DNA of 64,000 nt from Pomacea canaliculata (GCF_003073045.1 NC_037593.1:4827525-4891524), one strand, 5' to 3'; shown: positions 1 to 13,622, numbered from the stretch's first letter. Numbers and translations are program-made. Notes: generated by a model not told the origin, from the sequence alone.

Positions 1-908
1 AATGAGATGTCAATAGGTACAGGGTTGTCATCATTCACCAACACAGTGGTGAAGGGGCCATCAAGGACAGATGCACTGGAGCATGAAGAATTACAGGGAC
101 AGAGCCGTAGTCCCAAAGACAAACTTTCCACAGAGGCAGCAAGTCCTGGAGGCTCACTGGTGCCAGAGCTTGGTGCTAACACTTGCACTAAGTCTGAACG
201 GGAATGAGCAAGTCTACATGCACGCACTTTCCTCCCACCACGTACTCCACGCACAGTTTTCTTATTAATTAGACCAAGTTTTCTGCAATACGACAGCAAG
301 TTAATATCCAATGCACCAGACACATTTTTGGCAAGGACTTTTAAGACAGAAGCAGAGTAGTGTAATTGACTCATGAAAGGTGGCTAAAAGGAACACAATT
401 GTGAGAGAGACAAAAACTGCTGCTACTAAGCGCATTGAACACCACTGACCCACCACTAACTGACGATGTTTCAAACATAACAAACAGTTTGGTACTCAAT
501 GTGATCACACAAACATGCGGCAATCCTGTTAATCACAAACCCCAGAACTAAAGCGGCACCACGAGAAGCGAAAACGTGACAGCAGCATCAAAACAAGAGC
601 AGGACGACATAAACCACGTATCGATGACAACAGTCAATAATCATAACCAACATAAGTGAAACGTATAGATCCAACATCTAGGTTGCAGCAATATCAACAA
701 TAAAAACTAAGGTCCACAATTCAGAAAAAGTGAAAAACGCAATGCTCAGCAGTATTGGAAAAGTGACAATTGCACAGGCAATCCAGGAGATTCACAGATC
801 TAAAATACGGCAAGATGGCGCAGACGTTAGAATGGAAATAAAACGCTCCAGATAATTGATAGAAGTCGCAAAGACACAGCAACTAATACAGAGAGATAGA
901 AAATGAAA
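1..908. other. No gene seen; AT-rich unique-looking sequence
   Basis: I see no open frame with recognisable protein content, no splice-supported exon and no clear repeat in this stretch. The short open frames are unremarkable. It leads into the LINE fragment that follows. Confidence 0.5.
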
Positions 909-1200
909 TCACAAAGTCACTGAGCACTGGTACACAAAATCTGACACAGATAAACGGGCAAAGACGAATATTACCGAAGAGCTGACACTAGGCAGGTAGT
1001 TAAAATAAAGGGACATCACTCTCAAGGGATCATCATGATCAAGGGAAAACTCGTCGAGGAGTCTTCGAGCTAGTATATGTGGCTGGATAGTGTTAAAGGC
1101 CGAAGAGAAATCAGCGAATAATAGTCGAGCATGGGCTTGAGGATTCTCCAGGTGTTTGATAGGCTCGCCTGAATCGCGAATCATAACAGTCGCCTTCTCG
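909..1200 (-). mobile_element. LINE reverse transcriptase fragment
   Basis: The minus-strand frame ending at 909 contains ARLLFADFSSAFNTIQPHIL, the conserved reverse transcriptase block around the first catalytic aspartate (FADFSSAF) of CR1/Rex1/Jockey-like non-LTR retrotransposons. The upstream HLENPQAHA also fits the family. Only this short block is legible: the palm motif with the catalytic Asp-Asp pair is not seen, and downstream residues stop resembling the family after about residue 65. It is a dead 5'- and 3'-truncated copy with no recognisable tail. The precise clade needs a protein search. Confidence 0.75.
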
Positions 1201-2098
1201 TACCCTTTCCACCTCCGAAATATCTTTTGTCACTCATCTTAATGAAGCAACGGTCTCTTTGAATTGGTCTTTTTCCCTTCGATAGCTTATGTCCTACAAT
1301 GGTTTTACGTGAATTTTGTTTAGCGAGTTCCCGTTGTGCACGGCTGCTGGCTGCATTGCTGTCCTGTGTGACAATTCACGACCTCCATGATTTGTAAGTT
1401 CTTGGTGGATGAAGTCTAGCCGAGATGACAACTGTCCCATGGCGATAAATGTTGGTATCTGCCGATTGTTTGGTTGTGTTCGCTTTCGCGCCCACAGAAT
1501 GAAAGTCCATCTCAACAACGTAAGATCATGTCGTGTAGCTAACACAAATGTGCAGCGTTCACAGAGCTGGTTTTGCCTATTTTAATTCACTCAAACACAA
1601 ACTATTAAATAGCAACTGAAAACAAAACAACGATCGTTCCAAATAAAAATACAACTTCACGAAGGTCATGAAACATCGTCTACTGCCACTAGCTGGCTGC
1701 TGCACTTACTAAGTAAAAATGTGGACTACCAAAAGCGGGTGCAGCAAGAAGTGGACTAGGTGCTTGAGGGACGAGAATCAAAACACGTCTTGTTTGTAAT
1801 GCAGCACATCCCGCAGTTGTTATTCAGGGTTGCGTTTGATGACTCTTTGGAATCTGCAGGACTCACATTCTAAAGTCACATCACTTGACCATCCGCACTG
1901 GTCGCTGTACCATAAATGTAAGTCACCCTCTTTGCAGTTAGCACACACGGCATAACGTAACAGTTTATTAATTTCCTGCATATTCATGGAGAATTTCTCA
2001 AGTGGACCCTTACCCTTTTATATTCGTATGTCCTGAAACGCCGTCAGATGAATTGGAGGAGAATGATGGCCCGGGAGTATTCAAGTCCTCTGCTTGAC

Positions 2099-2230
2099 TT
2101 ATGGCCGCATTCTTTTCTTTGGCCCATCTGGCCTTTGCAGCGTTTCTAGCTCCTTCCAATCTCGTTTTCCAATACCCTTTCTTCCCTTTTGTTTTTTCGC
2201 TACTCGATCTGTCTGTTTTGTTTTCGCCAT
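2099..2230 (-). other. Small basic ORF beginning like a histone H3 tail (doubtful gene)
   Basis: A 43-residue frame starts MAKTKQTDRVAKKQKGRKG and ends in a basic stretch. The first seven residues resemble the histone H3 N-terminus (MARTKQT), but nothing after them follows H3. The frame is open a further 34 codons upstream. There is no splice or promoter evidence, and the neighbourhood is repeat-rich, so it may be a fragment of a repeat-encoded basic protein or chance. Confidence 0.15.
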
Positions 2231-2472
2231 TTTTTTTTTTACTGTTAAGAAGAGTTTGGCTTCAATGACGTTGGCCTCGATATCATGTGACGAGGCTAAG
2301 CCAATGAGAAAACACGTGTCTAGCGTGACCAATGTGGAGGTTCATTAGAGCAGAGACTTCTTATCTCAATTCGTTAGGGTCACGTGTATTTATGGACTGA
2401 TGTCTGTATGCCGAGACTCACTCTCGGCTTCTTGCGAAGTGATCCGCGGTCAGTCTCGGCGAACCATAGGTT

Positions 2473-2524
2473 GATAAGATAAGACTTTATTTGTCCCAGG
2501 GGGCAATTCTGGTGCAGCTCAATT
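2473..2524 (-). mobile_element. 3' tail of a LINE family (copy 1)
   Basis: Read on the minus strand this is GAGCTGCACCAGAATTG, then a GGGACAAATAAAG-type end and a short TTATC repeat. That is the layout of a non-LTR retrotransposon 3' terminus ending in a polyadenylation-like motif and a microsatellite tail. The same tail occurs in opposite orientation at 57393-57446. The body of the element upstream (2525-2761) is AT- and lysine-rich in translation and not recognisable. Confidence 0.6.
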
Positions 2525-2951
2525 AAAATTAAAATTCATACACAATTGCATGCACAAAACTATTAAGCACCACCTCATCATTGCTGCAAACTTTGCACGT
2601 CTCCTTCTCGCTCGTTTTCCACCTCCGAAATATTTTTTTCGTTTTGTGTTCAGTGTTGTTGCTAGTTTTGAAAAAGCATTTGCGTCTGCCGTTAGCATTT
2701 GTTTTATCCTTCCTGGTTTCTTCAGCTTCATCTCTGCTGATTTCCTTTGTTTCTTTAACATTTCTATTTTCGCCTTTAAGAAGAAGTTGTTGCTTCAGGG
2801 AATGTAGCTTTCAGACTCTGCCTTTCAGCACTACTGTCATCTGTGAGGTACACCTGAGGTCCTCTATTACCTCTTCCAAAAAAAGCATCAGATGGCAAAA
2901 GTTTTTTATACAGTAACAAAGCATCTGTTATTACTTCTGTTGCTTCAGAAG

Positions 2952-2952
2952 A

Positions 2953-3023
<71 letters not shown>

Positions 3024-3035
3024 ATGATGATGATG
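2952..3035. repeat. (AAT)n microsatellite
   Basis: About twenty-three AAT units followed by a few ATG units. The run is pure enough to be length-polymorphic. Confidence 0.95.
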
Positions 3036-5332
3036 AGCTACCTCAAACCGCTTACCAAAAGCCAAATACAAAAGAACTAGCTTGTAACAAACAAATCTTT
3101 ACATGAGACGTAACTTGTCTCCATATCGTCGCGTTTACACCTGAGATTCATTGTCTTTGGCGATTTCCACCTCAGCTTCTTTATCAGGACCTCCTTGCTC
3201 TTTGTGTACATACCTAGTATTTTCTAGATCTTCCTCGCAGACCACCGTCTGGATTCCATCTGATATTTGCTGCATGTGTTGCTGAAAAGTCGTTGCAGCC
3301 TTCGACGTAGAGAAAGTCAACAAAACAATCCCATGATCATAATAGAACAGTCAAAGGGCTCTTCAGCTTTCTTTGGGCATGATCCGTCGATTTGACGACA
3401 GAGATTTCGAATCTTTGTACACTAGGTGGATGTAGGTTCTTTTTACATTCGTGGTCATAATAGCCTGGCATACAGGTCTAGACCTCAACTTACTTGTGGA
3501 TCATCCCAAGCATTATTGTTGTTGGGCGATCTTCGTTTCAGCTTGATAACTTGACCAATTAATTGTCTTCCAGGGAAAGAAGTTGTATTAGTGGTTGTGA
3601 TATCGGTATGGTAAAGATTTCTGTCATCCAGTAACACATCGATTCCGACGTCTGACTCATCTGATCATCCCAGTTGATGTTGATGCTGGCACGTACACAC
3701 TGTCGCCCTACATATACATATAAATATGCATATATGCTATTGCTATGCATATACTAATCTTTAGTGCATATATATGTCACGACACCGCTAGCGTCTCTCG
3801 TTCACACTCTGTCGAGCACACCAGTGGCGTCAGACAATTGCACGTTCTTTCTCTCCAATAGAACAAAATGATTTTCCTGTACGAGTCTGCCTACGTTTAT
3901 TAATAAAAAATAATTTTAAAAACCTCATTATGCAAAATCACAGTCACAAAAGCTCTGAATTTCTTCTGCTCCAGTCAAGCACACTGTCTCTGCAATGGTT
4001 CTGCCCTTCGACTAACACAATCACAAAACTCCACTGATTCTCTTACACACTAGTAAAGCACATTGTCTCTACAATGTCTCTCTCCTCGACTACATACCCT
4101 CAAAAGAAAATGCACTCAATCTCCTACACACTACTAAGGCGCATTGGCCCTCTACTCCGAATTACACAGTCACAAAAATCAACTGTGTCTTAGCATCTAG
4201 TATTACAGCTCACTGTCTTGGCAATGGCCTTTCCTTTTACTAACACAATCTCTCACACACTAGTGAGGCACACTGTCTAGGCAATGGCTCTCTACTTACC
4301 ATCCACCTCTCTCCGATTCCCGCACATTGTCCCGGCAATTACTTCTCGCTTCAATTAGAAACACAATCCTCCTACCCTCCATTAAGCGTCCAGTTTAATT
4401 GATTTACTCATCTTTTTTGTTTATAAGGACCAACTTGCTAACAATAATCACTTTAAAGGCTTTATATTGCTCCCACCTAAGCTACAAGCACCTGTGAGGA
4501 CCGTAAGTGTAAACAAAAAAGTACACACTGACAATTATCGGTCACAATATTTTTCCACACAAAGTACAAAAACCTAAGCCTTAAAAAGTAAGGCGATTTT
4601 AACTTAAACACAACATGAATAGAAGCATGAACCGCAATGATAAACCTAAAGCTGGTTATTTTAGAGAAACTTGGAGCAAGCAAGAAGTGCAACGTCGTTT
4701 TTAACTTAATGAAGAATGAATAAAATAACGATAAAAAGTATGGAACATTTATGATCACAGCACAGAACTGGATATAAAATGTGCAACTAGCGGTTCCAGG
4801 TTGTAGCTAATAATAATAATCATCATCATCGTTGAGCTATCTCAAAGCTCTTAACAAACATAAAATACAAAAGAAGGACAAACATCTTGCGGCTCTCTCG
4901 CTGCAATTAACGGTGCCTGCATGGATGAAATGTTCACAGACCAAGATGCTGATCTAGTTCACTTGAAATGTACAGGTCGTAAAGGTGTTGTTTCTTCCAC
5001 AGCTAACACAGAAAAACATCAGCCACTAATACATAGTCATGACTAGGAAAGTCATTAGTCATTAATAAAGCTTCAAAGCAGTCACCTGAACGTTAGCCAG
5101 CGCTTTGATAAGTTAAACGTTGTTTGCACGATTTATTGAAACAACGCTCGTCGTATTAGCATAATCTGTGAAAAGCAGGATGTCTGTAAATACACATTCG
5201 AGTAATCCGGGTTTTCAGTGTAGAAACCATAACATGTAACAATAGACAACAGCCAGCGGAATTTGTGGCAAAACTTTCCAGCGTCGCGGTAAATGGTGCG
5301 AGTGATGAGAATGATGCTGGTACTCTGTACAC

Positions 5333-5389
5333 GTAGTAGTAGTAGTAGTAGTAGTAGTTGTTGTAGTTGTAGTTGTTGTTGTTATAGTA
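5333..5389. repeat. GTA/GTT trinucleotide tract
   Basis: Tandem GTA units grade into GTT units, giving spurious threonine- or tyrosine/asparagine-rich frames on the minus strand. Confidence 0.9.
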
Positions 5390-7217
5390 CACATACAAAA
5401 TAATAAGAACACACACGCGGCCGCGCGCATCATAGCATGCAAAGATTATGTCTGTAGAAGGACAAAAATGGAAGATGAAACATGAAGCCAGTAGTTGTTC
5501 TCAGTTCTCTCAATCCAGTTGAAAAACTGAAAGTGAGGCTGTAGATCTTCATTTCCACACCACAGTTCGGTCGTAGGATTGACTAGGGTACTACCGTAAA
5601 ATAGTATAAACAAGTAATTTATGTTGTAAAAACGTATAGTAATAGCAACACGTTATTAAGGATGTTCTAGGCCTGTTTCAGATTCCTGCTGAAGGTATCT
5701 GCGGTCCAGCTGGCCTGTCTTCATGGTAAGGCATGAATTATATGAACAGTTCACTTGGAAGCGCTGAAGAAACAAATGTGTTTTTTTTTATTTTGTTTGC
5801 TGTTAAAAGGAAATTTTTCCTCCATGCTTTTTCTATTTCACAGGTTTGGAAGGAAATGTTGATATTTATTTCTTTTTCTGCTTTCTTAGAACCTGATGTG
5901 TCTCAACAGTCAAGTGTGTGACGTGCTGCGTATGAGGCGATTTACAGTTGCATATTTGATTATTGCCAAGTTAACGTGTTGTTTAATACTAATAATACAG
6001 TGAACTTTTATAGCGCCGTATTCCAGTCCTAGGGGCAGACAAGGTGCTTTGCAGGAAAAAAAGATGCAGAGAGACAGACACACATGCAGGGAAGAACGTA
6101 ACATGACATAGAAAGCCCTATGAGGTGAAAGATGTGTAGCCAGAAGCTACTCCCAATTTATTATAAAAATTGACTGTCAATTCAGGTTGCAAATTCTTCT
6201 GTCTCAACCACAGGTCCAGTCACAGACTGTGTCTAATAGGTAGAAGAAATGTTTGCTGTTGCTACTCATTTGGTTGCCTGTTGAATGCCTATTTGAAAAA
6301 CCGTCATGGCGAGGCAAGCAGTCGATGGTGGAAAGTTGCTGTGAGGTGGTGTGTAGATGAAAAAGGTTTAGTGCAGACAAAGAACGAACATTCATCAGTG
6401 GTAAATGTCCACACAAAGCACAGATCAAGAAGAGATTTAACTCCACGAACAAGTCCCAGGTCAGAAAGAGCAGTCCCTTGAGTTCAGGACATCACTACTT
6501 GTGTCTGGGTGTGTAGGTGCACACCATGTAGTACAAGTTTAGTTTGTCTTTTCTTTTCTTTCTTCGTCTGGCCAGACATCTTTCTTCTTTCCCGGAGTAT
6601 TTGGTTAGTATTATCTATGTCTTGTGGTTTAAGCAAAGAAACAATTCTCGACACTGGGGTCGTCAGCAGCATGAGGGCAAGAGGTCACGACGACTGTTCA
6701 CACTGGTGTATTATGACATCAGGCATTGTGCGTGTCACACCAGTAGGTGAAGTAGTATTGTTTCCGAGGTGATTTAGATCTGGGTGTCGCCTGATGGGAT
6801 CGCAGCTTTTGTTGTTATTTTATTCCCGGAGTTTGGAACTAGGTAGGAAGGATAAAGAACTGCTGCGATTATGTTTAGGTGTCGGGGGGAAAATAAACGA
6901 TACAAGTGTGTTGATTATGACTTGTTGTTTTGTTGTTTCCGAGTGTGTGGTTGAGAATGTTGTACGTGTGGAAAGCACAGCGAGTTTTCGTGTACTCGGG
7001 TCGTGGTAGCGCGTCACGGGGCCTATCGGCGGTGCGTGAAATTAAACGAAGTTAACGAGATTTTTTTCCGGTTTGTGTTCACAACCCCACCGTGTGACAT
7101 TTGTTCGGGACCTCCCTACCCTACAGACCCCAGCAGACCCCTCAACTCCCACCCTTCGATATCCCCTCCCCGTTAACTGCACAGTTCTCCATCCCTCACC
7201 ACTCCCCTTCTCCCATG

Positions 7218-7252
7218 TTTTTTGTTGTTGTTGTTGTTGTTGTTGTTGTTTT
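7218..7252. repeat. (TTG)n microsatellite
   Basis: About ten TTG units, producing poly-Q and poly-C pseudo-frames on the two strands. Confidence 0.9.
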
Positions 7253-7844
7253 CTTTGCATGAAAAGGGGATGGGGAGGCTGCCTCCTTAAATACAGTGCA
7301 CCCTTGACGTCGAGACTGCCTATGCATTGCTCATGTATACAAATTATTTTAATTCTTATTACACGTGTTTCTCGTTAAAAAGTTGAGCCGTATGATCATG
7401 ACCATCTGTATGTTGATTACAAGTATGAATTTGTAATGCCATTCTGCTGTATAATATGGTCTTTCTTTGTCATCTTAAGAAATGTTGTGCATCTTTAGAC
7501 CAGCAGATTAACATGTGTCATGCTTCAGCACTTGTTATGACTCTCTTCAAAGATGCGATGCATGGACAGTTGGACTATATTGAAAGGTGTGTCGGTGTTA
7601 ATGCCTCGGTCCAGTGAAATAGGACTGAGCAAAAAGTTGGACTTCTCTGATCGCCATCTTCATACCCCGCGATCAGCACTTGTGGTACCTGAGACAGACC
7701 GGGCCTCGTGACATCATCGCTCCGGGCCATCAAGTCAACATCTCGTGAATATGGCCGGCCTCCTGCATCTTCTGATGGCCTGAAAAGATCTCCAATATCA
7801 AAATCTAAAAACCAAAATCCCACTAGCCGACATCATGAAGCACG

Positions 7845-8093
7845 TGGGGCTGGACGGGACACACCCTGAGCAAACCAGCTGACACCATTGCCAGGCAGGC
7901 ACTTGACTGGAACTTTAAAGGGAAGAGCAGAGTTGGGAGGCCAAAGAAAACCTGGAAAAAAGCAGTAGACAGCGAGGCAAAGGATGCCGCAACCACATGG
8001 ACCCAACTGAGGGGAAGGACTGCCCAAAACCCAGTCCACTGGAGAGGTGTTGTTGTGGCTGTTCTCCTCGAGAAGTCACAAGGAATAAACTGA
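7845..8093 (+). mobile_element. LINE 3' coding end (C-terminus of the reverse transcriptase ORF)
   Basis: The plus-strand frame from 7845 to the stop at 8091-8093 reads WGWTGHTLSKPADTIARQAL, then GRPKKTWKKAVDSEAKD and TWTQLRGRTAQNPVHWR. This is the characteristic C-terminal tail (GH.LR.P...I.RQAL.W, GRP..TW, AQ...W) of a non-LTR retrotransposon family common in molluscs and other marine animals. The polymerase domain itself is not present upstream, so this is a strongly 5'-truncated copy, as is typical of LINE insertions. The 82 codons are open, which suggests a fairly young insertion. The end of the frame and the 3' tail lie in a 122-bp tandem duplication. Confidence 0.8.
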
Positions 8094-8285
8094 GCTGCAT
8101 CCTCCGACCACAGGCAACCCTTTGGTCACTGGTGGCGCATCTTGCTTGCCGTCAGTGTGTTCTAGACGTTGTTGTTGTGGTTGTTCTCCTCGAGAAGTCA
8201 CAAGGAATAAACTGAGCTGCATCCTCCGACCACAGGCAACCCTTTGGTCACTGATGGCGCATCTTGCTTGCCGTCAGTGTGTTCT
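8049..8285. repeat. 122-bp direct tandem duplication over the LINE 3' end
   Basis: Two nearly identical copies at an offset of 122 bases (for example 8061 against 8183), each running from the GTTGTTGTGG motif through the ATAAACTGAGCTGCATCC motif to CGTCAGTGTGTTCT. The first copy contains the end of the LINE frame. The second copy is followed by unrelated sequence. Confidence 0.9.
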
Positions 8286-8299
8286 GCCGCATTATCATT

Positions 8300-11200
8300 C
8301 AAATACAGAGACCGTTCAGTCCATCTACACGCGAGACTTGTTTGTCACATACAGTGGTCATTCTGTCTCATCGCTTCTCTCCACGTCATCTTGCGACGGT
8401 CTCGTGCTCGGACATCCACAGACTATTTTGATGTCACCTATCAGTTGGTCCTTGGTCTTCGGCAGGCGAGGTCTCAGGGCTACCAGCTCGGTCTGTTCTC
8501 ATGGTTACCACATGTTCACGGTTACTACAGCAGCCGCATTTTAAATCTTGGCTGCCCCGACAAAACATTTATAAACCTTCACAAGGACGCATGGTAGTTT
8601 CTCTGGTACAATGTCACAGCTAATCTTTATTGAACTGGTATGAAGATGCACTATAGTTATGCCTTAAATATTTTTACTTTCTTCTAAATGTTTGCTATGA
8701 TTGATGATCAATATGTGAATGAAGCTATGACGTGTAATATCTGTTCATGGGTTGTATGGATGTTTGGGATGCTAGCTGTGTTGGCCGTGAGATTGCTGTC
8801 TCTATTCTCCTTCTCTTGTTCATTTTCATCAATCTCTCCTTTTCTTCTACTTTCCTCTGTCTATCTGTGTCTGTCCCTTTCACAGCTACCGGAATATCCG
8901 AACAGGGCGACCCGGTACACTAACATCAATCATTTGTTACCCTCGCGACATCAAATATAAAAGATACATTGGTGCGATAACGACATGTGGGTTCCTTGCA
9001 AATAATAGTAAAACCTGTGGACAAGCGAGTGTATTATAAGACCCAGACAGTTTTTATTTACCACGTACAACACATCAGTGGAAACATCTTTGTACCACGT
9101 GTTTAGCGACCTACAGCTCTGAGCACTTTGGCGATCTTGTGTTTAAAGATCACAAAAACCACGGGTTTGAAGGCAAACGTACGAGGATTGGAATTTTGAT
9201 CAACATGCGAACGTTTGCTAAAACAATGTCAGTACATAAGATGACTGAGGGTTTGATTCTTCAGTAAAAAAACTTTCTTACCTGGAGAAATATGGACAAA
9301 TATGGTCATTTTTGGCAGTCTTTTTTTTAACTTAATTGTCTTTAAAAAAAACAAACTTTTATTCCCATTTTGGTAAAAATTTTGCGTAGTTCTGTCTCCG
9401 CAGCTGCTGATCTTAGTCTATAACAGCGACTTTCACAACAAAGGGAAATAAGGCACATCAATTGTAGTCCCTGAACAATGACATGTTCCAAAATCACGAT
9501 TGACTCGAAAGGACATACTTATTCAGAACATAAGCGACTGCGTCATCTAATTCGAACAAATGAAAATCAAGACTTTCATCTTTAACAAAAAATGCTAGTA
9601 TTCGTATTTCTAATTAGCCACGTATTAGAATAAATGCCGGGGCAGCTTACAGTGGATGCTAAAGTCCAGAGAAGTGGAGCAAAGCGGTGCATCAGATGGA
9701 CATGTGTGGCCCCATGTGGTCGAGCAGCTCCAAAAATGGAGAGAAAATGTGCGGAGGTGCAATAATAGTGATGCAAATCTGATTGAAGTAGTTATTAGAA
9801 AAAATAGTACAAAGGTAACTGAAGACGCTTGTAAAGGAAACTCATGTCAGAAATGACTGGCGAGCGTTCCTCTCTCGCTCTCTTTCTACGCCTGTGTGTG
9901 GGTGTGTGTTCATGAAGGTGCATTTAATGTTTACATGTACTCTAAAAGTGTGTGTGCTTCTGACTTTTGTGTGTTTTTAAAGTGCTAAGGGGTATGCGGG
10001 ATGCTGGGAAAAGACGCTTTATAAATATGCTTCTGGGAACTTCGTGCATAATCTGTGAGAAATTCCTGCCTTTATATCGTGTACAACCCTTCCTTCACCC
10101 TTGACATCACAACTGCTTTCTTCAAGTAGAGAATATCTCTATTCCAGAATTCATAAATAAATAAAAACAAAACACAAGAAGACGTTTATGTACTCTGACT
10201 TACCTAGGACTTCCTGCTCTTCTTGGGGATGCGATGCTGTCCCTGCTTCTCTCTCCTCTTTATACACAGGCTGCATGTTATTATTTGTGATTAAATTTAA
10301 TGATTGTATCAGCTTTACCTATCACTTTTAATAGCTCGTGACATGCCATTTCTGATTTTCTTCGCCTTGTCTGTGTCGATGTGCTCAAGGATAGGATAAT
10401 ATAATAATATTCCTCAAGCGAGGTCGCAAAAAGAGAGGCCAGAAAGATTGGCGGGTGGAGAGGGGTGAATATCCTCTCCTTGCCATGCTCCTCTGCTAAA
10501 GGGATCCCCCTTAAGTGGAGGGATGCATCGCAACTATTGACAGGTAGTCACATCCACTTGTCTTAAAATTAAAGCGAAAGTGTCCATACCTCTAGCCTCC
10601 AAATAAAAAAATTAAATCAAAATCTATCATTAATAATAAATCTGCTAACTACGAGAATGTAATTATTTGCCATGATATTACTAATATCAGTAATAAATAA
10701 AAGTACCAACATTTGTTTATTATTAAGATGGTTTTATGTTTCTGCCTTTATGGTGGCAGCAACAAAGACAAATAAATTGTCCATGCTGTGAAGACGTCTC
10801 ACCAAAGAGTAGGAGACAAAATGTAGTGTTGGTATTAAAAGACAAACTTACAGGTAGGACGATCCGGTCACAAAACCAGTAGCTGAGGGACTCACGAGTC
10901 TTTGTGAAGTCGAGCAAAGTTTACTACGGGTGGTTGCGAGCTGGGGGCAGGGGAGGAAGAGTAAGTCTACTCTGGGACTCTGTAATCTCATTAATTTAGT
11001 CGCCGCTCAATTGATGGTTCAAGCACCTGTCGCGTCTTTAAGCCCGCGGTAACTGAAGCATTTACTGAGGTGGAATGAAAAGTGACAGGTAAAATTATAG
11101 CGATGATGGGAGGCGGGGGTGCGGAGCAAGACGAGGAATTAAAGATCTATCTCGGAGGTTGATAAAAAAATATATATATATTACCCGACTGCCCCCTTCC

Positions 11201-13265
11201 CCTATTTATTACCCCGTCTCAGGAAAAAGTCCAAAGGCCAAACAAATTATTCATAACCCTCAGGATACACTTAGAAAAAAGTGTACAATGCATTAATGCA
11301 AAACATTTAAAAATACGCAGCATATCTGTAAAACGAGCCACGTGAGAACAATATAGAAAAAAAAATGCCGATAAGTAGATTAGATGCTTACTGCATAAAC
11401 AATAACATTAATATAATACTTATTCTCTTTGAGGTTGGCGATTATTCTTCGTTTAAAGTTCGTCAGGTTTTTTCTTTTTTTCTTTTGTGGCGCTACCAGA
11501 TAAACATAACAACGTTTTTGATTTTGGAGACTTCCATTATAATCTGGGACTAAATTACATCTTTCTGTTTTGAAAAACACTCATAATAATATGTAATGGT
11601 ATTCATCCCCAGTGTCGTTCAGACGACAATTTTCGCATGACCGTTCACAGCTTGGCACTTTATTGTCTCGTCCATTTTGAACAGGCAGGCTGTTACTTGT
11701 TGTTCTGAACTTAATACAAGAGATTGCGAGGCTGTACGACAGAACAAAAACATCCATTTCACAAGCAAAGGACTTCTTAAACATTCTATAATTATAATAG
11801 AGATTGATAGAGGATCTTGAAGGATTCCATCTTCCCCTGGGCAGCTAAAGCCCCTTAGACGAGACTTTTTGGCGATGACTTTTCCGTCAGACTCTTATCT
11901 CTCTCTCTGTTGATGTCATTGTCATCATCATTACATTCGGTCTTTTTGCAACCATTATGCTTGCTTATACTACACACATGGTGTGTACTTATGCTACATA
12001 CGTGGTCACTGATCTCATTCTCTCTCTCTTCATTCTCACACACACGTTTCTCTCTCTCACACACACACACAGAGAGAATACTATTAGTAAGCGTGACGAA
12101 GCGTTACTGATTCGTCTGTACACTTAGCAGTGAAATTCAGCTTTTCCACATCAAAAAAGTGCGTGATTTGTAAAACATCTCACGTATGCGTGCTGTCATG
12201 TTATTTGTCCGATGGCGAAGATGTTCTGGTCAGACTAGATACACCTTATCATCTCATTTCTGTGTTAAGTGTTCAGGAATGCGTAAAATGACACTCAGAA
12301 ACTGGCGTGTGATTTTGTGGCTTGTAATAATCCACTTATCTTTAAGGGATCTGTGGGCTCTTGAGATGTCCTTTCATGAGAAAGGACTAATATACGCAAT
12401 ATAATAAATAAAGATCGGAGCTCTCCGCTTGTTAAGATGCTTGTAAGGCAGTGATGCAGGAAGATGCTCGGTCATTGAGGTGGGGGAGGGGTGGGGACAA
12501 CCTCAATGCTGACAGTGAACATATGTACCCGAATTCAGAGTGTAGCAGAGAAAGTATACAAAAGACAATGAAAAATAAAATAATTCCGAAGCATAGACAT
12601 TAACATACACCGATGAGAACCCCGCACTCAAAACTGCGGTCAGCTGTCGAGGAGTACAGTAATCAGAAAATGAGTAGGGATGATGATGATGATTAGGAGT
12701 TGTCAACTTTTCGTGAAGTTTTTATTATTATTTATTTAAGCAATCACACACGGGCAGTTTTAACCCCGACAGTAAGTTCAAAGCTGTTCCTCCACAGACT
12801 TGCCATCCCCCAGTTCTGTTCTCGAGCTTCGAACCTTTCAAACCTCCCCACAGGTACAGATCGGGCCATAAACAAACAAGAGACAAACAGCGACGACAAA
12901 ACTCTGCGCATGCGTGTCGGGTCAGATTAAATGGAGGACTGATGATGAATGATACTTCCCCTGCCAAGGTCGAACTCATCTCGACAAAAATTCGGTGAAG
13001 TTGAGTTAGCATCCCTAATCTGTGTCTGAGATGGCTTTTTTTTTTCTCCTCCCTAGACGCGTAATGGTGTAAACGCATGCTTTGTTTTTGTTACAGTCTC
13101 TCTCTCTCCCCGCTGGGTGTTACTAAACAACTAGGTTGGTATTCACATGAGGCAGGCAGGTTGTGTAACAGGCCGGACACACACAGAGTCGGTCTTGGCC
13201 TATATTTACACCGCCACCGCAGACAACCGCCGGGAATTCATATCGCGCTGCTAACCCAGTTAACA
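8300..13265. other. Gene-poor stretch
   Basis: No coding exon, RNA gene or complete transposon could be supported on either strand. Minor features are a (CT)n/(CA)n tract at 12018-12074 and AT-rich patches. The open frames here lack recognisable family motifs or consistent splice sites. Confidence 0.45.
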
Positions 13266-13622
13266 GGAACTCGAACCATGACCTCTGCCCTGTGTGCCGC
13301 AGCGCGCGTGCGCCAAAGACACTCGCCAGGAATGAGGCCCCAGTCGGTAACTGGGTTATTCACGTTACCATTGCAGGCGCATGAATACCGGGGATTGATT
13401 GATTTCATTATGTATTTAGTGCTTCTGCTTATTAAGGGTAGGAAGAACCTGAGAGGATGCTATTAATAATGAGGAGGGACTTTCCATGCCTGGCAACCAT
13501 TCAGCTATCATCCTCTGCGAGTTTCACAGGTGGGATGACTTGCGGACTCGATGTGAATAGCAGCTGAACTTGGCGGCAAACGGTTCGGTGTGGAGCTGGC
13601 AGCTGTGACGCGATAAATTAAC

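Larger units (their letters stand above)
3040..7800. other. Gene-poor stretch with simple repeats
   Basis: No exon with recognisable coding content was found on either strand. The stretch holds a GTA/GTT trinucleotide tract at 5333-5389, a TTG run at 7218-7252 and, around 5990-6060, an interval (TTATAGCGCC, then AAGGTGCTTTGCAG) that resembles the 3' part of marine SINE/LINE families but is too short to classify. The long frames at 5156-5442 are products of the trinucleotide tract. Confidence 0.5.

Noticed and set aside
8122-8544. 140-codon plus-strand frame with an internal duplication
   Set aside because: It is an out-of-frame reading through the 122-bp tandem duplication of a LINE end; the real LINE frame is another one.
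13266-13340. Minus-strand GGTTCGAGTTCC, a good tRNA B box, with a 12-bp hairpin around it (AACCCAGTTAAC / GTAACTGGGTTA)
   Set aside because: No convincing A box, anticodon stem or acceptor pairing at tRNA spacing could be drawn; at most a tRNA-derived SINE relic.
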